From GCA-003244245 sp052390495 (GTDB lineage: Bacteria; Actinomycetota; Actinomycetes; Mycobacteriales; Pseudonocardiaceae), in NCBI GenBank assembly GCA_052390495.1, contig JBQTGW010000412.1, positions 1 through 31,163 on the forward strand: a stretch of DNA of 31,163 bases, in the 5' to 3' direction. Below, piece after piece: positions 22,019-30,161 of the stretch. A model generated the notes under the pieces. That model worked only from the letters and a program-made list of their open reading frames with translations. It was not told the origin of the DNA and searched no databases. Made by a program: the position numbers and the translations under genes. The first letter of the stretch is position 1; each line of letters begins with the position of its first letter.

Positions 22019-23047
22019 GTGGCGGCGTCCAAGCAGGTGGGGCAGACGACCGAGGTGGCTGGCTCGGAGCGCGGTGAGCTGCCCGGAGAGCTGAAGCACG
22101 TAACGCATGAAGGGCTGGAACGCGCGCTGACCGCAGCCTTCGAGGCGATGATCGTGGCTGACTCGCGGATCGAGCCGCGGGACTGGATGCCGCAGCGGTA
22201 TCGCGCGACACTGATCCGGCAGATCGCCCAGCATGCGCACTCGGAGATCATCGGGATGCAGCCGGAGGGAGCCTGGATCCGGCGCGCGCCGACGTTGCGC
22301 CGCAAGGCGATCCTGCTGGCCAAGGTGCAGGACGAGGCCGGGCACGGGCTGTACCTCTACGCGGCGGCCGAGACGCTGGGCGTGGACCGCGCCGAGCTGA
22401 CCGAGAAGCTGATCACCGGCAAGCAGCGCTACTCGTCGATCTTCAACTACCCGACGGTGAGCTTCGCCGACGTCGGGGTGATCGGCTGGCTGGTCGACGG
22501 GGCGGCGATCTGCAACCAGATACCGCTGTGCCGGTGCTCATACGGGCCCTACGCGCGGGCGATGATCCGGATCTGCAAGGAGGAGTCCTTCCACCAGCGG
22601 CAGGGCTACGAACTGCTGCTGGCGATGATGGGCGGCACCGAGGCGCAAAAAACAATGGTGCAAGACGCGGTGGACCGCTGGTGGTGGCCGTCTCTGATGA
22701 TGTTCGGCCCGCCGGACGCCGAATCTCCCAACACCGCGCGCTCGATGGCCTGGCGGATCAAGCGCCACACCAACGACGAGCTGCGCCAGCGCTTCGTGGA
22801 CATGACCGCACCCCAAGCCGCCGCGCTCGGCGTGACACTGCCCGACCCACAGCTGCGCTGGAACCCCGACCGGCAAGCCCACGAATACGGCACCCCCAAC
22901 TGGACGGAGCTAACCCAACTCATCTCCGGCGCCGACCCCCACAACACCCAACGTCTAGCGCACCGCCGAGCAGCCCACCACAATGGCACCTGGGTCCGCG
23001 AAGCAGCCACCGCCTACGCCGCCAAACACTCCGGATCAACACCATGA
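22019..23047 (+). CDS. paaA: Phenylacetyl-CoA epoxidase, catalytic subunit A
   Basis: Catalytic di-iron subunit of the 1,2-phenylacetyl-CoA epoxidase, 342 residues. The ferritin-like iron ligands are visible as HAHSEIIG (Glu76), KVQDEAGHG (Glu106, His109) and ICKEESFHQRQG (Glu189, His192). PaaA works in complex with the structural partner PaaC, with PaaB as bridge and PaaE as electron donor. GTG 22019 is preceded by AGGGAGG. The stop overlaps paaB (ATGA). The N-terminus is about 25 residues longer than in E. coli PaaA and looks unstructured. It is controlled through the PaaR-like site just upstream. Confidence 0.95.
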   Translation: MAASKQVGQTTEVAGSERGELPGELKHVTHEGLERALTAAFEAMIVADSRIEPRDWMPQRYRATLIRQIAQHAHSEIIGMQPEGAWIRRAPTLRRKAILLAKVQDEAGHGLYLYAAAETLGVDRAELTEKLITGKQRYSSIFNYPTVSFADVGVIGWLVDGAAICNQIPLCRCSYGPYARAMIRICKEESFHQRQGYELLLAMMGGTEAQKTMVQDAVDRWWWPSLMMFGPPDAESPNTARSMAWRIKRHTNDELRQRFVDMTAPQAAALGVTLPDPQLRWNPDRQAHEYGTPNWTELTQLISGADPHNTQRLAHRRAAHHNGTWVREAATAYAAKHSGSTP

Positions 23048-23412
23048 CCCCCGACCTGCCCCCCGTTGAGCGGGCTGAGCGGGGTAATTCGGCGCCCGAA
23101 ACCCCGCTGAGCCCGCTGAATGCGGGAGCGGAGGTGGGGTGGGGGTTGTTTGAGGTGTTTGTGCGGGGTAAGCGGGGGTTGAATCATGTGCATGTGGGGT
23201 CGTTGCATGCTGCGGATACGGAGATGGCTTTGCACAATGCGCGCGACCTTTACACCCGCCGCGATGAAGGTGTGAGTATCTGGGTGGTGCCCGCGACCGC
23301 TATCACCGCGTCGAGCCCGCAGGAGAAGGACCCCTTCTTCGCGCCCAGTGGGGACAAGATCTATCGGCACCCGACGTTCTACGCGATCCCCGACAACGTG
23401 CCACATCTATGA
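23044..23412 (+). CDS. paaB: Phenylacetyl-CoA epoxidase subunit B with repeat-derived extension
   Basis: Small structural subunit of the epoxidase, 122 residues against about 95 in E. coli. The conserved family sequence starts at GWGLFEVFVRGKRG (residues 32-45) and continues through HVHVGSLHAAD, NARDLYTRRDEG and SIWVVP. Residues 6 to about 30 (PPVERAERGNSAPETPLSPL and onward) are encoded by a palindromic repeat element and have no counterpart in ordinary PaaB. ATG 23044 overlaps the paaA stop; no start codon lies between the repeat and the conserved part, so the extension is probably translated. The stop overlaps paaC by 4 bp. Confidence 0.92.
   Translation: MTPDLPPVERAERGNSAPETPLSPLNAGAEVGWGLFEVFVRGKRGLNHVHVGSLHAADTEMALHNARDLYTRRDEGVSIWVVPATAITASSPQEKDPFFAPSGDKIYRHPTFYAIPDNVPHL
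23060..23126. repeat. Palindromic repeat, copy B (inside paaB)
   Basis: The right arm 23103-23126 is identical over 24 nt to 4725-4748 (CCCGCTGAGCCCGCTGAATG plus CGGG). The left arm GTTGAGCGGGCTGAGCGGGGT pairs with it apart from a few mismatches, and the loop is centred on TTCGGCGCC. It sits in frame within the first 30 codons of paaB and leaves the reading frame open. Read on the same strand, copy A would also encode PLSPLNAG in one frame, as copy B does here. Confidence 0.85.
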
Positions 23413-24218
23413 GCGAGAGCAGCGCGGTGGAGATCACTGCCCCCATTCCGGCCGGAGTCGATGCAGCAGAGCTGGCCACCTACTGCCTGATGCTCGGCGA
23501 CGACGCACTGATCTACGCCCAGCGGCTCTGCGAGTGGGTCAGCAATGCCCCCGAACTGGAAGAGGAGCTGGCGTTGGCCAATATCGCGCTGGACCTGCTC
23601 GGGCAGGCCAGAATGCTGCTGGCACGCGCCGGACACGTCGAAGGGAAAGGCAAGGACGAGGACGTGCTGGCTTACCAGCGTGAAGCACCGCAGTTCCGCA
23701 ATGTGACACTCGCCGAGCTCAGTGACGAGCTCGATTTCGGCCGGGCCATCGCCGCGCTGCTACTGTTCTCCAGCTGGCGGCTGGCGCTGCTGACAAAACT
23801 GCTCGATTCGCGAGATCCAGCTATCGCCGCAGTGGCCGCCAAAGGCGTCAAGGAACTCACCTATCATCGCGACTACGCGGCCCGCTGGATGCTGCGCCTC
23901 GGGGACGGCACCGAGCTATCCCATCAGCGCGCGCAGGCCGGGTTGGACACCATCTGGCCGTATGTCGAAGAATTGTTCGCCACCCACGACGTCGAACGCA
24001 GGCTGGCCGAGATGGGCGTCGCGGTCGATCCGGCGCAGACCCGAGGTGAGGTCGACGCCGTACTCGCGGAGGTGCTGCCCCGCGCAACACTGCACCGCCC
24101 GCAGGCACCGGCGGCGCAAAGCACGAGTGGCCGGAACGGAGTGCACACCCGAGGGTTCGGGCACATGCTCGCCGTGATGCAGAGCGTGGCCCGGCAAGAA
24201 CCGGAGGCGACGTGGTGA
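23409..24218 (+). CDS. paaC: Phenylacetyl-CoA epoxidase subunit C
   Basis: Structural, catalytically inactive ferritin-like partner of PaaA, 269 residues, slightly longer than E. coli PaaC (about 248). Typical segments are YCLMLGDDALIYAQRLCEW near residue 25, ELALANIALDLLGQARML near 55, YQREAPQFRNV near 88 and ELTYHRDYAARWMLRLGDGT near 148-168. ATG 23409 overlaps the paaB stop, and the stop overlaps paaD by 7 bp, so the operon is fully coupled. Confidence 0.93.
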   Translation: MSESSAVEITAPIPAGVDAAELATYCLMLGDDALIYAQRLCEWVSNAPELEEELALANIALDLLGQARMLLARAGHVEGKGKDEDVLAYQREAPQFRNVTLAELSDELDFGRAIAALLLFSSWRLALLTKLLDSRDPAIAAVAAKGVKELTYHRDYAARWMLRLGDGTELSHQRAQAGLDTIWPYVEELFATHDVERRLAEMGVAVDPAQTRGEVDAVLAEVLPRATLHRPQAPAAQSTSGRNGVHTRGFGHMLAVMQSVARQEPEATW

Positions 24219-24763
24219 GCGCCGAAATGGTAATGGCGATCGCGGCGCAGGTGCCCGACCCGGAACTACCGATGCTGACACTGGCCGATCTGGGCATACT
24301 GCGGTCGATCGAAATCGACGAAGAGCAGCGAGTCCGAGTCACCATCACGCCCACCTATTCGGGCTGCCCCGCGCTGGAGGCAATGCGCGTGGACCTCCGG
24401 CAACGGCTGAACGAGGCCGGATACCGCGACGTCGAGGTACGCATCGCATTGTCCCCCGCCTGGTCCACCGACTGGATCACCGAAAGGGGCCTACGCAAGC
24501 TCGCCGAACACGGCATCGCCCCGCCGGGGCCACGCCACACGGCGCCCGTTGCGCTGTCCCTCGACCCGCCTGCGGTCCGGGGGCCCGCAGAAGTGCTCCC
24601 GATGGCGGTGCCCTCGGTATGGGTGCCCACGGTTGTGGTGCCCTGCCCACATTGCGGTGCCACCGCGACCACCGAACTGTCCCGCTTCGGCGCCACAGCG
24701 TGCACGGCGCTGCGTCGCTGCACCGCATGCCAAGAGCCGTTCACCCACGTCAAGGCGATCTGA
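24212..24763 (+). CDS. paaD: Phenylacetate pathway maturation protein PaaD
   Basis: A MIP18/DUF59-family protein, 183 residues, needed for epoxidase function and thought to help assemble the iron-sulphur or di-iron centre. The N-terminal DUF59 domain includes QVPDPELPMLTLADLGI (near 13-29) and TPTYSGCPALEAM (near 47-59, conserved Cys). The C-terminus has a zinc-ribbon-like pair, CPHCG and CTACQ, about 30 residues apart, typical of PaaD. The start may be GTG 24212 or the next GTG at 24215. It overlaps paaC and ends 3 bp before paaE. Confidence 0.92.
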   Translation: MVSAEMVMAIAAQVPDPELPMLTLADLGILRSIEIDEEQRVRVTITPTYSGCPALEAMRVDLRQRLNEAGYRDVEVRIALSPAWSTDWITERGLRKLAEHGIAPPGPRHTAPVALSLDPPAVRGPAEVLPMAVPSVWVPTVVVPCPHCGATATTELSRFGATACTALRRCTACQEPFTHVKAI

Positions 24764-24766
24764 GAA

Positions 24767-25813
24767 GTGGCAACCGGCGGCTTCCACAAGCTGCGAGTCG
24801 CGGCGGTGCAGCGGTTGTGCGCGGACGCGGTGGCCGTCACCTTCGACGTGCCCGCCGAGCTGGCAAGCACCTTCCGGTTCCGCGCCGGCCAGTACCTGAC
24901 GTTGCGCCGGGACAACCAGCGGCGCTGCTACTCGATCTGCGCCCCGGAAGGCGCGCCGCCGCGGATCGGCGTCCGGCGGGTCGAAGACGGGTTGTTCTCC
25001 GAGTGGCTGATAGACCAGGTGGCGGCGGGCGAACAGATCGAGGTCGGACCGCCCGCGGGCCGGTTCACCAGCGAGCTCTCCGCAAGCAACCGCCACGTGA
25101 TGATCGCGGCTGGGTCCGGCATCACCCCGGTGCTGTCCCTGATGACCACGGTGCTCGCGGCGAATCCGGGCAGCGCCGTCACCCTGCTCTACGGCAACCG
25201 CCGCACCGAAACAGTGATGTTCATCGAGGAGCTCGCCGACCTCAAGAACACCAACGGCCCCCGCCTGCAGCTGGTGCACGTGCTGTCCCGCGAACCGCTG
25301 GAGACCGAGATCCTGCACGGCCGGCTCGACGCCGCCAGGGTGCGCACCCTGCTCACCGCGCTGGTGCCGGTCGACGATGTTGATCACTGGTGGCTGTGCG
25401 GGCCGCTGGGCATGATCGCCGACGCCCGTCGGGTGCTCACCGAGCTCGGGGTGTCCGCCGACCGGGTGCACCGCGAGCTGTTCTACGTCGATGAGCCCCC
25501 GCCCGCGCCGCTGCGCCCCGAGCAGCGGATCGACGACGGCGTAACCACCACGGTGATCCGGCAAGGACGCACCACCACCATGCGCCTGCCCCGCGACGTC
25601 CCCGTGCTCGACGCCGCCCAGCGGATCCGCGCGGACCTGCCGTTCGCGTGCAAGGGCGGGGTCTGCGGCAGCTGCCGCGCCAAGCTCACCGTCGGCGAGG
25701 TGCGAATGCACCGCAACTACGCCCTCGAACCGGAGGAGGTCGCGGCCGGCTACATCCTGACCTGCCAGTCACTTCCCGTCTCCGCCGAGCTCACCCTCGA
25801 CTATGATTCCTGA
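24767..25813 (+). CDS. paaE: Phenylacetyl-CoA epoxidase reductase subunit E
   Basis: NAD(P)H-dependent electron donor to PaaA, 348 residues. The N-terminal FAD domain contains RFRAGQYLTLR and RRCYSICAPEG (near 42-65). The nucleotide-binding domain begins HVMIAAGSGITPVLSL and ends with WWLCGPLGMI. The C-terminal plant-type [2Fe-2S] ferredoxin domain has Cys295, Cys300, Cys303 and Cys333. GTG 24767 is 3 bp after the paaD stop. It is the last gene of the operon. No paaK, paaF, paaH or paaJ follows, so the remaining pathway genes must lie elsewhere. Its 3' end is 10 bp from the convergent iminopeptidase gene. Confidence 0.94.
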   Translation: MATGGFHKLRVAAVQRLCADAVAVTFDVPAELASTFRFRAGQYLTLRRDNQRRCYSICAPEGAPPRIGVRRVEDGLFSEWLIDQVAAGEQIEVGPPAGRFTSELSASNRHVMIAAGSGITPVLSLMTTVLAANPGSAVTLLYGNRRTETVMFIEELADLKNTNGPRLQLVHVLSREPLETEILHGRLDAARVRTLLTALVPVDDVDHWWLCGPLGMIADARRVLTELGVSADRVHRELFYVDEPPPAPLRPEQRIDDGVTTTVIRQGRTTTMRLPRDVPVLDAAQRIRADLPFACKGGVCGSCRAKLTVGEVRMHRNYALEPEEVAAGYILTCQSLPVSAELTLDYDS

Positions 25814-25823
25814 CCCTGTTCAT

Positions 25824-26792
25824 TCAGCCCCCACGGAAGCGGTCCGTCGCCTCGATCAACTCATGGAGGTTGCCCGGCTCGAACGCCGAATGACCGGCGT
25901 CGGGCACAATGCGCAGATCCGCTTCCGGAAAAGCGCGATGCAGCGTCCACGCGCTCACCATGGGACAGACGACGTCGTATCGCCCATGGACGATCACGGT
26001 GGGGATATGCCGGATGCGCCCGACGTTCGCGACGAGTTCCCCGTCCCGCTCGAAGAAGGCACGGTTGACGAAGTAGTGACACTCAATCCGGGCGAACGCG
26101 AGAGAGAACTCGTCGTCCGAAACCCGAGTGATGAGGTCAGGGTTCGGGTACAAGCAACTCGTCTTGCCTTCCCAGACGCTCCACGCCTTGGCCGCCTGTT
26201 GCTGGATGTCCGGGTCTTCGCTGGTGAGCCGACCGTAGTAGGCGTGCAGCAGATCCCCGTGCTCTTCGGCAGGGATGGGAGCCAGGAACTCTTCCCATGC
26301 GTCGGGGAAAATAGCATCCGCACCGCGCTGATAAAACCAATCGATCTCCTGCTTGCGGAGCAGGAAGATCCCACGAAGCACCAGCTCTGTCACGCGGTCA
26401 GGGTATTTTTCGGCGTACGCGAGTGCAAGTGTGCTGCCCCATGATCCGCCGAACACCTGCCACCGCTGGATGCCCAGCTGCTCTCGGATCCGCTCCAGGT
26501 CAGCGACGAGGTGCCAGGTGGTGTTGTCGGTCAGGCACGCGTGCGGCGTGCTCTTGCCACAACCACGCTGGTCGAAGAGCACGATGCGGTACGCCGCAGG
26601 GTCGAAGAAACGGCGTTGCTTGGGGCCGGTACAACCGCCTGGACCTCCGTGGACAAAGACCACCGGCTTGCCCTGCGGGTTACCCGACTCTTCGTAGTAG
26701 ATCTCGTGGAGATCGGAAACGCGAAGAAAACCGGTACGGTAGGGCTCAATCTCGGGATAGAGAGTACGGCGCTGGGTACTTTCGGCAATCAT
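25824..26792 (-). CDS. pip: Proline iminopeptidase
   Basis: Alpha/beta hydrolase of 322 residues that removes N-terminal proline from peptides, peptidase family S33. Signatures are HGGPGG (48-53), LFDQRGCGKSTPH (72-84) and the nucleophile elbow GGSWGS (115-120, Ser117). Asp273 (HGRYDVVCP) and His301 (DAGHSAF) complete the triad. ATG 26792 with GAGG upstream was chosen; the frame is open another 58 codons but that part has no family similarity. It stands alone on the minus strand, convergent with paaE. No signal peptide is visible, so it is cytosolic. Confidence 0.93.
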   Translation of the reverse strand: MIAESTQRRTLYPEIEPYRTGFLRVSDLHEIYYEESGNPQGKPVVFVHGGPGGCTGPKQRRFFDPAAYRIVLFDQRGCGKSTPHACLTDNTTWHLVADLERIREQLGIQRWQVFGGSWGSTLALAYAEKYPDRVTELVLRGIFLLRKQEIDWFYQRGADAIFPDAWEEFLAPIPAEEHGDLLHAYYGRLTSEDPDIQQQAAKAWSVWEGKTSCLYPNPDLITRVSDDEFSLAFARIECHYFVNRAFFERDGELVANVGRIRHIPTVIVHGRYDVVCPMVSAWTLHRAFPEADLRIVPDAGHSAFEPGNLHELIEATDRFRGG

Positions 26793-26856
26793 GGCACCTC
26801 GTCGTTGACGCAAGCCTTCAGGATTAATCGAAAGGATCGGCAAGTAAAGGTCGTCG

Positions 26857-27315
26857 CTAACTCGGATTGCCGCTGGTCCTGCGGGGAGCAAGCCTACGCA
26901 GCAGCCGCACAAACTTTGACGTGCGCCCAAATCCACGCGGGGATTTCGTTTCGGTCGAGTAGTCATGATCCAGAGCAGAGAGATCTATTCTTAAGGGCAC
27001 TGCAAGCTTGTCTTCTCGTATTCTTTTTACTACCTTGTCGACATGCTCTTGCACTGCTTTCTCGTCGCGTTCGTCAAGCTTGTCGTATCTATCCATCATC
27101 TTGGTTACTATGCCATGTAGCTGCTTTAAGTCACCACTTGTCAGATCGAAGCGTAACATGCCAAGTTCGGTAGCCGACGGCTCTCCCTTATAGATAAACG
27201 CTGAACCCGGCGTCGTGTAGCTGGCTATGCCCGTCGAAACACCGTGAACCACGCCGATCGACTCGATTATCGCCCCGGAGGCGACACTTTCGGAAGTACC
27301 TGCTTCTTTATCCAT
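26857..27315 (-). CDS. Unknown 152-residue protein
   Basis: Not recognised. From ATG 27315, with GGGAG 9 bp upstream, it starts MDKEAGTSESVASG. It contains a Ser/Gly-rich stretch (GVVHGVSTGIASYTTPGSAF), a charged helical section (KMMDRYDKLDERDEKAVQEH, then VDKVVKRIREDKL) and a basic C-terminus. GTG 27342, overlapping the stop of the upstream membrane-protein gene, is an alternative start. No membrane segment is seen. GC is low, as in its neighbour, and the two genes probably form one acquired unit. Confidence 0.65.
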   Translation of the reverse strand: MDKEAGTSESVASGAIIESIGVVHGVSTGIASYTTPGSAFIYKGEPSATELGMLRFDLTSGDLKQLHGIVTKMMDRYDKLDERDEKAVQEHVDKVVKRIREDKLAVPLRIDLSALDHDYSTETKSPRGFGRTSKFVRLLRRLAPRRTSGNPS

Positions 27316-27331
27316 CCTTACACACTCCCAT

Positions 27332-29119
27332 TCAGTTGTCACCTTGTTGTCGACTGATTAAGTCCGGCTTATCCCAGCGTTGCAGCATACGGAGGTAACG
27401 TCGCGTCTTGTACTTCAAGAACCATCGCAGGGTGACGACATTGCTGATAGCAGCCACTGCTATCAGCAGACCGCCGACGTTTATCCCTGGGACACTGAAG
27501 GTGCCTAGTAGACGGACATTCGGGACAAAGAACAGATCTGGCACCAGCCCAAAAAGGATAGCACCAAGGAAGGCCGTTGCACCAGTGACCGCCAATGCAC
27601 CATAGGTGGCCAGGGATGACCTTTGAACACGGTCGATCGAGTAGCCCACTAATGTTGCCGCGAACAATGGTACCGCAAAAAGCAGTGCCGCAGTATCCGC
27701 ATTGGGACCGTCACCCGGACGCATAAACGTCATCAGACTCACGAGGGCGGCGGAAATAGTTGCCACGATTGCCGTCGGGCCGAGCGCACCTGGCGGTGCC
27801 TCCTCAAACTTGATAACGGTCACCAAGTCGGTTGGCTCAGACTTGTGCAGGCCACGGGTGTAGAGATGTGCGTAGTGCAAGCCGGAACCGTCGCGAATTC
27901 TTACGTGACCATCGGCTATCAGATTGCCTACTCCATCTCGGCTTAGATGCTCACCCGATGGGTCGGTAGCAAGATATTGGTCGGCGACGAACTGCTGCTC
28001 TCCGATATCCATACGAAAGTGGTAACTCTCAGCAGTGAAAGCAAGGTTGAGGGGTACCCAGAATTTATACGGCTCCAGCCCGAGGCGCACGCGTCTCTTC
28101 TGATCAGCCCTTAATGTGCGCCCATACAACGGAACAGTTTTCGAGTACTTAACGATGAATCGCACGCCATGCGGCATCGGTATATCGGCAGCAATGACGT
28201 AGTTTCGCGCGAAGAAACAGCAGAATTTCTCGAGGGCACCGAGTCGTGCCACGTTCGCGGGGCTCTGCAAATTTATGATTGACCGACGGAAGATATCCTG
28301 AAGGGGAATCTTCGAGTCAGGATCATCTGCACCAGCAGAGTCAGCCTTGATCCTCCCCGTCTGAGTAACGAATCGACGAAGCGACCACAGAGCAGCTAGC
28401 TGGCGCTCCTCCTCGGCGCTATCTGCGGCTTCGGCAAACGTGAAGTAGAAGAGTGTTTCCAGCGTCAAGGCGACGAGGCCACGCGCTTCTTTCTGGGAGA
28501 GCACCGAAACCGATGAATCAGCATGGTCGGTAACGTCGAGGTTGTCGAGCAACGTTCCCTTCGTCACCTTCAGCACAGGCACGGGGATGGATGGGGAAGT
28601 ATCACCTGACTGCCCTGATGCTGATTCTACGAGCGCTTTCCTTTCTGCGGCTGTCATCGCATATTCTGTGGAGACATTCATACGGACTGAAGTGCCGAGA
28701 AGCTCTGCTCGCTCCGTGACCCGCACCTGGTAACTCGCCAGCATCGTGGCGAACAAGTAAACCGCCTCCGCGCTATAACGCTGCCGAACCAGGGCGATAG
28801 CCTCCAGAACGTCTTGCTGCTGCTTCGCGAGATCATCGAGATTCTCCAGAAGTGGAGGCCCTGGTGACAGGCTTGCATCACGAGCCTCCCAACGCTTTTC
28901 AAGCATGTCTCTGATTCTCGACCCTAACCATACCGCCATTGCGATCATGACCGCTCGCGTTGCGAGTTCGAAAGAAGTACTAACCTGGACCGGCTCGGGC
29001 AGAAAGAAGAGAATGGGGTTTAAGAATAAGGCACCTACGATCAGGCCGGAGGAAATCAGAGCATACAGCGTTACGAGGGATCGCAGACGCAGCGGGGGGG
29101 CAGGTCCTGGATCAGTCAT
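27332..29119 (-). CDS. Unknown membrane protein with N- and C-terminal helices
   Basis: A 595-residue protein from ATG 29119 (MTDPGPAPPLRLRSLVTLYA). Two hydrophobic segments lie near residues 12-37 and 47-66, followed by a soluble region of about 400 residues. The C-terminal 170 residues hold about four further membrane segments (PTAIVATISAALVSLMTF, AALLFAVPLFAATLVGY, YGALAVTGATAFLGAILFGL, VGGLLIAVAAISNVVTL). The family is not recognised. The frame stays open upstream to 29446, but that part does not look coding and the N-terminal helix fits the chosen start. There is no clear Shine-Dalgarno. The low GC suggests transfer. The two-ended membrane layout with a large cytosolic middle would suit a sensor or effector, but this is speculation. 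Confidence 0.7.
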   Translation of the reverse strand: MTDPGPAPPLRLRSLVTLYALISSGLIVGALFLNPILFFLPEPVQVSTSFELATRAVMIAMAVWLGSRIRDMLEKRWEARDASLSPGPPLLENLDDLAKQQQDVLEAIALVRQRYSAEAVYLFATMLASYQVRVTERAELLGTSVRMNVSTEYAMTAAERKALVESASGQSGDTSPSIPVPVLKVTKGTLLDNLDVTDHADSSVSVLSQKEARGLVALTLETLFYFTFAEAADSAEEERQLAALWSLRRFVTQTGRIKADSAGADDPDSKIPLQDIFRRSIINLQSPANVARLGALEKFCCFFARNYVIAADIPMPHGVRFIVKYSKTVPLYGRTLRADQKRRVRLGLEPYKFWVPLNLAFTAESYHFRMDIGEQQFVADQYLATDPSGEHLSRDGVGNLIADGHVRIRDGSGLHYAHLYTRGLHKSEPTDLVTVIKFEEAPPGALGPTAIVATISAALVSLMTFMRPGDGPNADTAALLFAVPLFAATLVGYSIDRVQRSSLATYGALAVTGATAFLGAILFGLVPDLFFVPNVRLLGTFSVPGINVGGLLIAVAAISNVVTLRWFLKYKTRRYLRMLQRWDKPDLISRQQGDN

Positions 29120-29600
29120 CAGCGGGCCATCCGCGCAGTTGTGAAACCAGGCGAGCGGAGCCGCACCAAGAAGAGACTGGTGGGGAGTTCTTGCCCGCCA
29201 GGGGTATTGTGCAGCGTCTCGCTCGGCGGGGTAACGCTGCTGGCGACTCTCCCTCACGACATAGCTCGACCATGACGATGCCCCTCCACTCTCAGTTACC
29301 ACCCGTATCGCGTAGCTCACACGGGGTGTTACTGAGGACCCGACCGACCTGGGGCCGACTACGGGGGGCGTGCGGAGAGGGTCAACGCAGCCGCCGCACG
29401 CACCGCTAGCAGCACGAACAGCGAGCCCACCACCATCGCTCACCAAGTGTGCTTACCATGGTCTGATTGCATCCGCTACAACCTGTAACCCCATCCTCTG
29501 TCAACCCGGGGTTAATCAGCGGGTTGTCCATCGACCGGTTGATGCCGGACCGAGCTGTCGCACGATGTGGCCGGTGCCCGACCGCTAGCACGCTGTGGCC
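29120..29600. other. Gap upstream of the membrane-protein gene
   Basis: These 481 bp contain no supported gene. A 25-codon minus-strand frame at 29359-29436 (MVVGSLFVLLAVRAAA onward) encodes a hydrophobic helix and could be a remnant of a membrane gene. GC-rich inverted motifs such as AACCCGGGGTT lie near 29,505. The promoter of the minus-strand membrane gene should be here but was not identified. Confidence 0.4.
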
Positions 29601-29806
29601 ATGACATCGACATCCGAGCCCATCATCGAGATCACCGACCTGCGTAAGACATATCACCGACCTGCGTAAGACATACGGTCCGAAGATCGCCCTCGACGGC
29701 ATCTCGCTCCGTGTCCGGCGTGGCGAAGTCTTCGGCGTCCTCGGCCCGAATGGTGCGGGCAAGACCACCACCGTCGAGTGCGCGGCAGGTTTGCGCCGCC
29801 CGGACA
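29601..29806 (+). pseudogene. ABC transporter ATPase, N-terminal remnant
   Basis: ATG 29601 starts MTSTSEPIIEITDLRKTY, an ABC ATPase N-terminus. A 22-bp tandem duplication then shifts the frame to a stop. Removing one copy restores the frame: YGPKIALDGISLRVRRGEVF, then the Walker A motif GPNGAGKTT and VECAAGLRRPDS. Similarity stops at about 29,806; the Q-loop, signature and Walker B regions are absent. It is therefore broken twice, by a frameshift and by a large deletion. Confidence 0.82.
29631..29674 (+). repeat. 22-bp exact tandem duplication
   Basis: 29631-29652 and 29653-29674 are identical (each begins ATCACCGACCTGCG and ends AAGACAT). Because 22 is not a multiple of three, the duplication frameshifts the ABC ATPase remnant after residue KTY. 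It looks like a recent slippage event. Confidence 0.95.
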
Positions 29807-30136
29807 GCTCGACTACCTGTGGCACGTGGCGTTCGGCGCGACGCTGTCCGTCCCCACCGGGCTCGCCCTGTTCAGCGACATCCCGCGGGGCGACCGAGCG
29901 CTCGCCGTCGCCCTCGGGCTCTGGCACTGGCTCGTGCTGGCCCGGCACCCGCAGTGGTGGGAGCGCCGACTCGATCTCATGAGCGGGTACTGGGCGGTCG
30001 CGTGCGCGCTGGCGGTGACCCTCGCGTCGTTGCACGGCAGCTACACGATCCTGCTCTACCGCCTGTTCCCGCTGATGTTCTCCACCCTCGGCTGGTGGGG
30101 CGTGGTACCGGTCGCCGGCCTGACGGCCAGCAATTG
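29805..30136 (+). pseudogene. Sensor histidine kinase N-terminal remnant
   Basis: From 29805 another frame encodes QLDYLWHVAFGATLSVPTGL, then hydrophobic segments (ALAVALGLWHWLVLA, YWAVACALAVTLASLHGSY, LFPLMFSTLGWWGVVPVAG). This is the membrane N-terminus of an actinobacterial two-component sensor kinase; the kinase domain is missing. The junction with the ABC remnant within about 10 bp suggests that one deletion joined two genes of a regulator-transporter locus. The frame continues without a stop into vapB, so a fused product is formally possible from GTG 29778. Confidence 0.6.
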
Positions 30137-30148
30137 TCCCCATAGGCG

Positions 30149-30154
30149 TATAGT
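30149..30154 (+). promoter_or_regulatory. Candidate -10 box for a leaderless vapBC transcript
   Basis: TATAGT lies 7 bp before ATG 30162, the spacing expected if transcription starts at the A of the start codon. No Shine-Dalgarno is present. The octamer AGGCGTAT occurs twice, 12 bp apart (30144 and 30156), flanking the box, and could be the antitoxin operator. Confidence 0.55.
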
Positions 30155-30161
30155 CAGGCGT

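Noticed and set aside
22528..23043. Extension of the PaaB frame back through paaA, giving a 294-residue ORF
   Set aside because: The upstream part is out of frame with paaA and Arg/Pro-rich. The normal paaA/paaB ATGA overlap gives a good start at 23044.
24491..25711. A 406-codon open frame antisense to paaD/paaE
   Set aside because: It is a shadow of the paaE codon bias. The translation is low-complexity and no family is recognisable.
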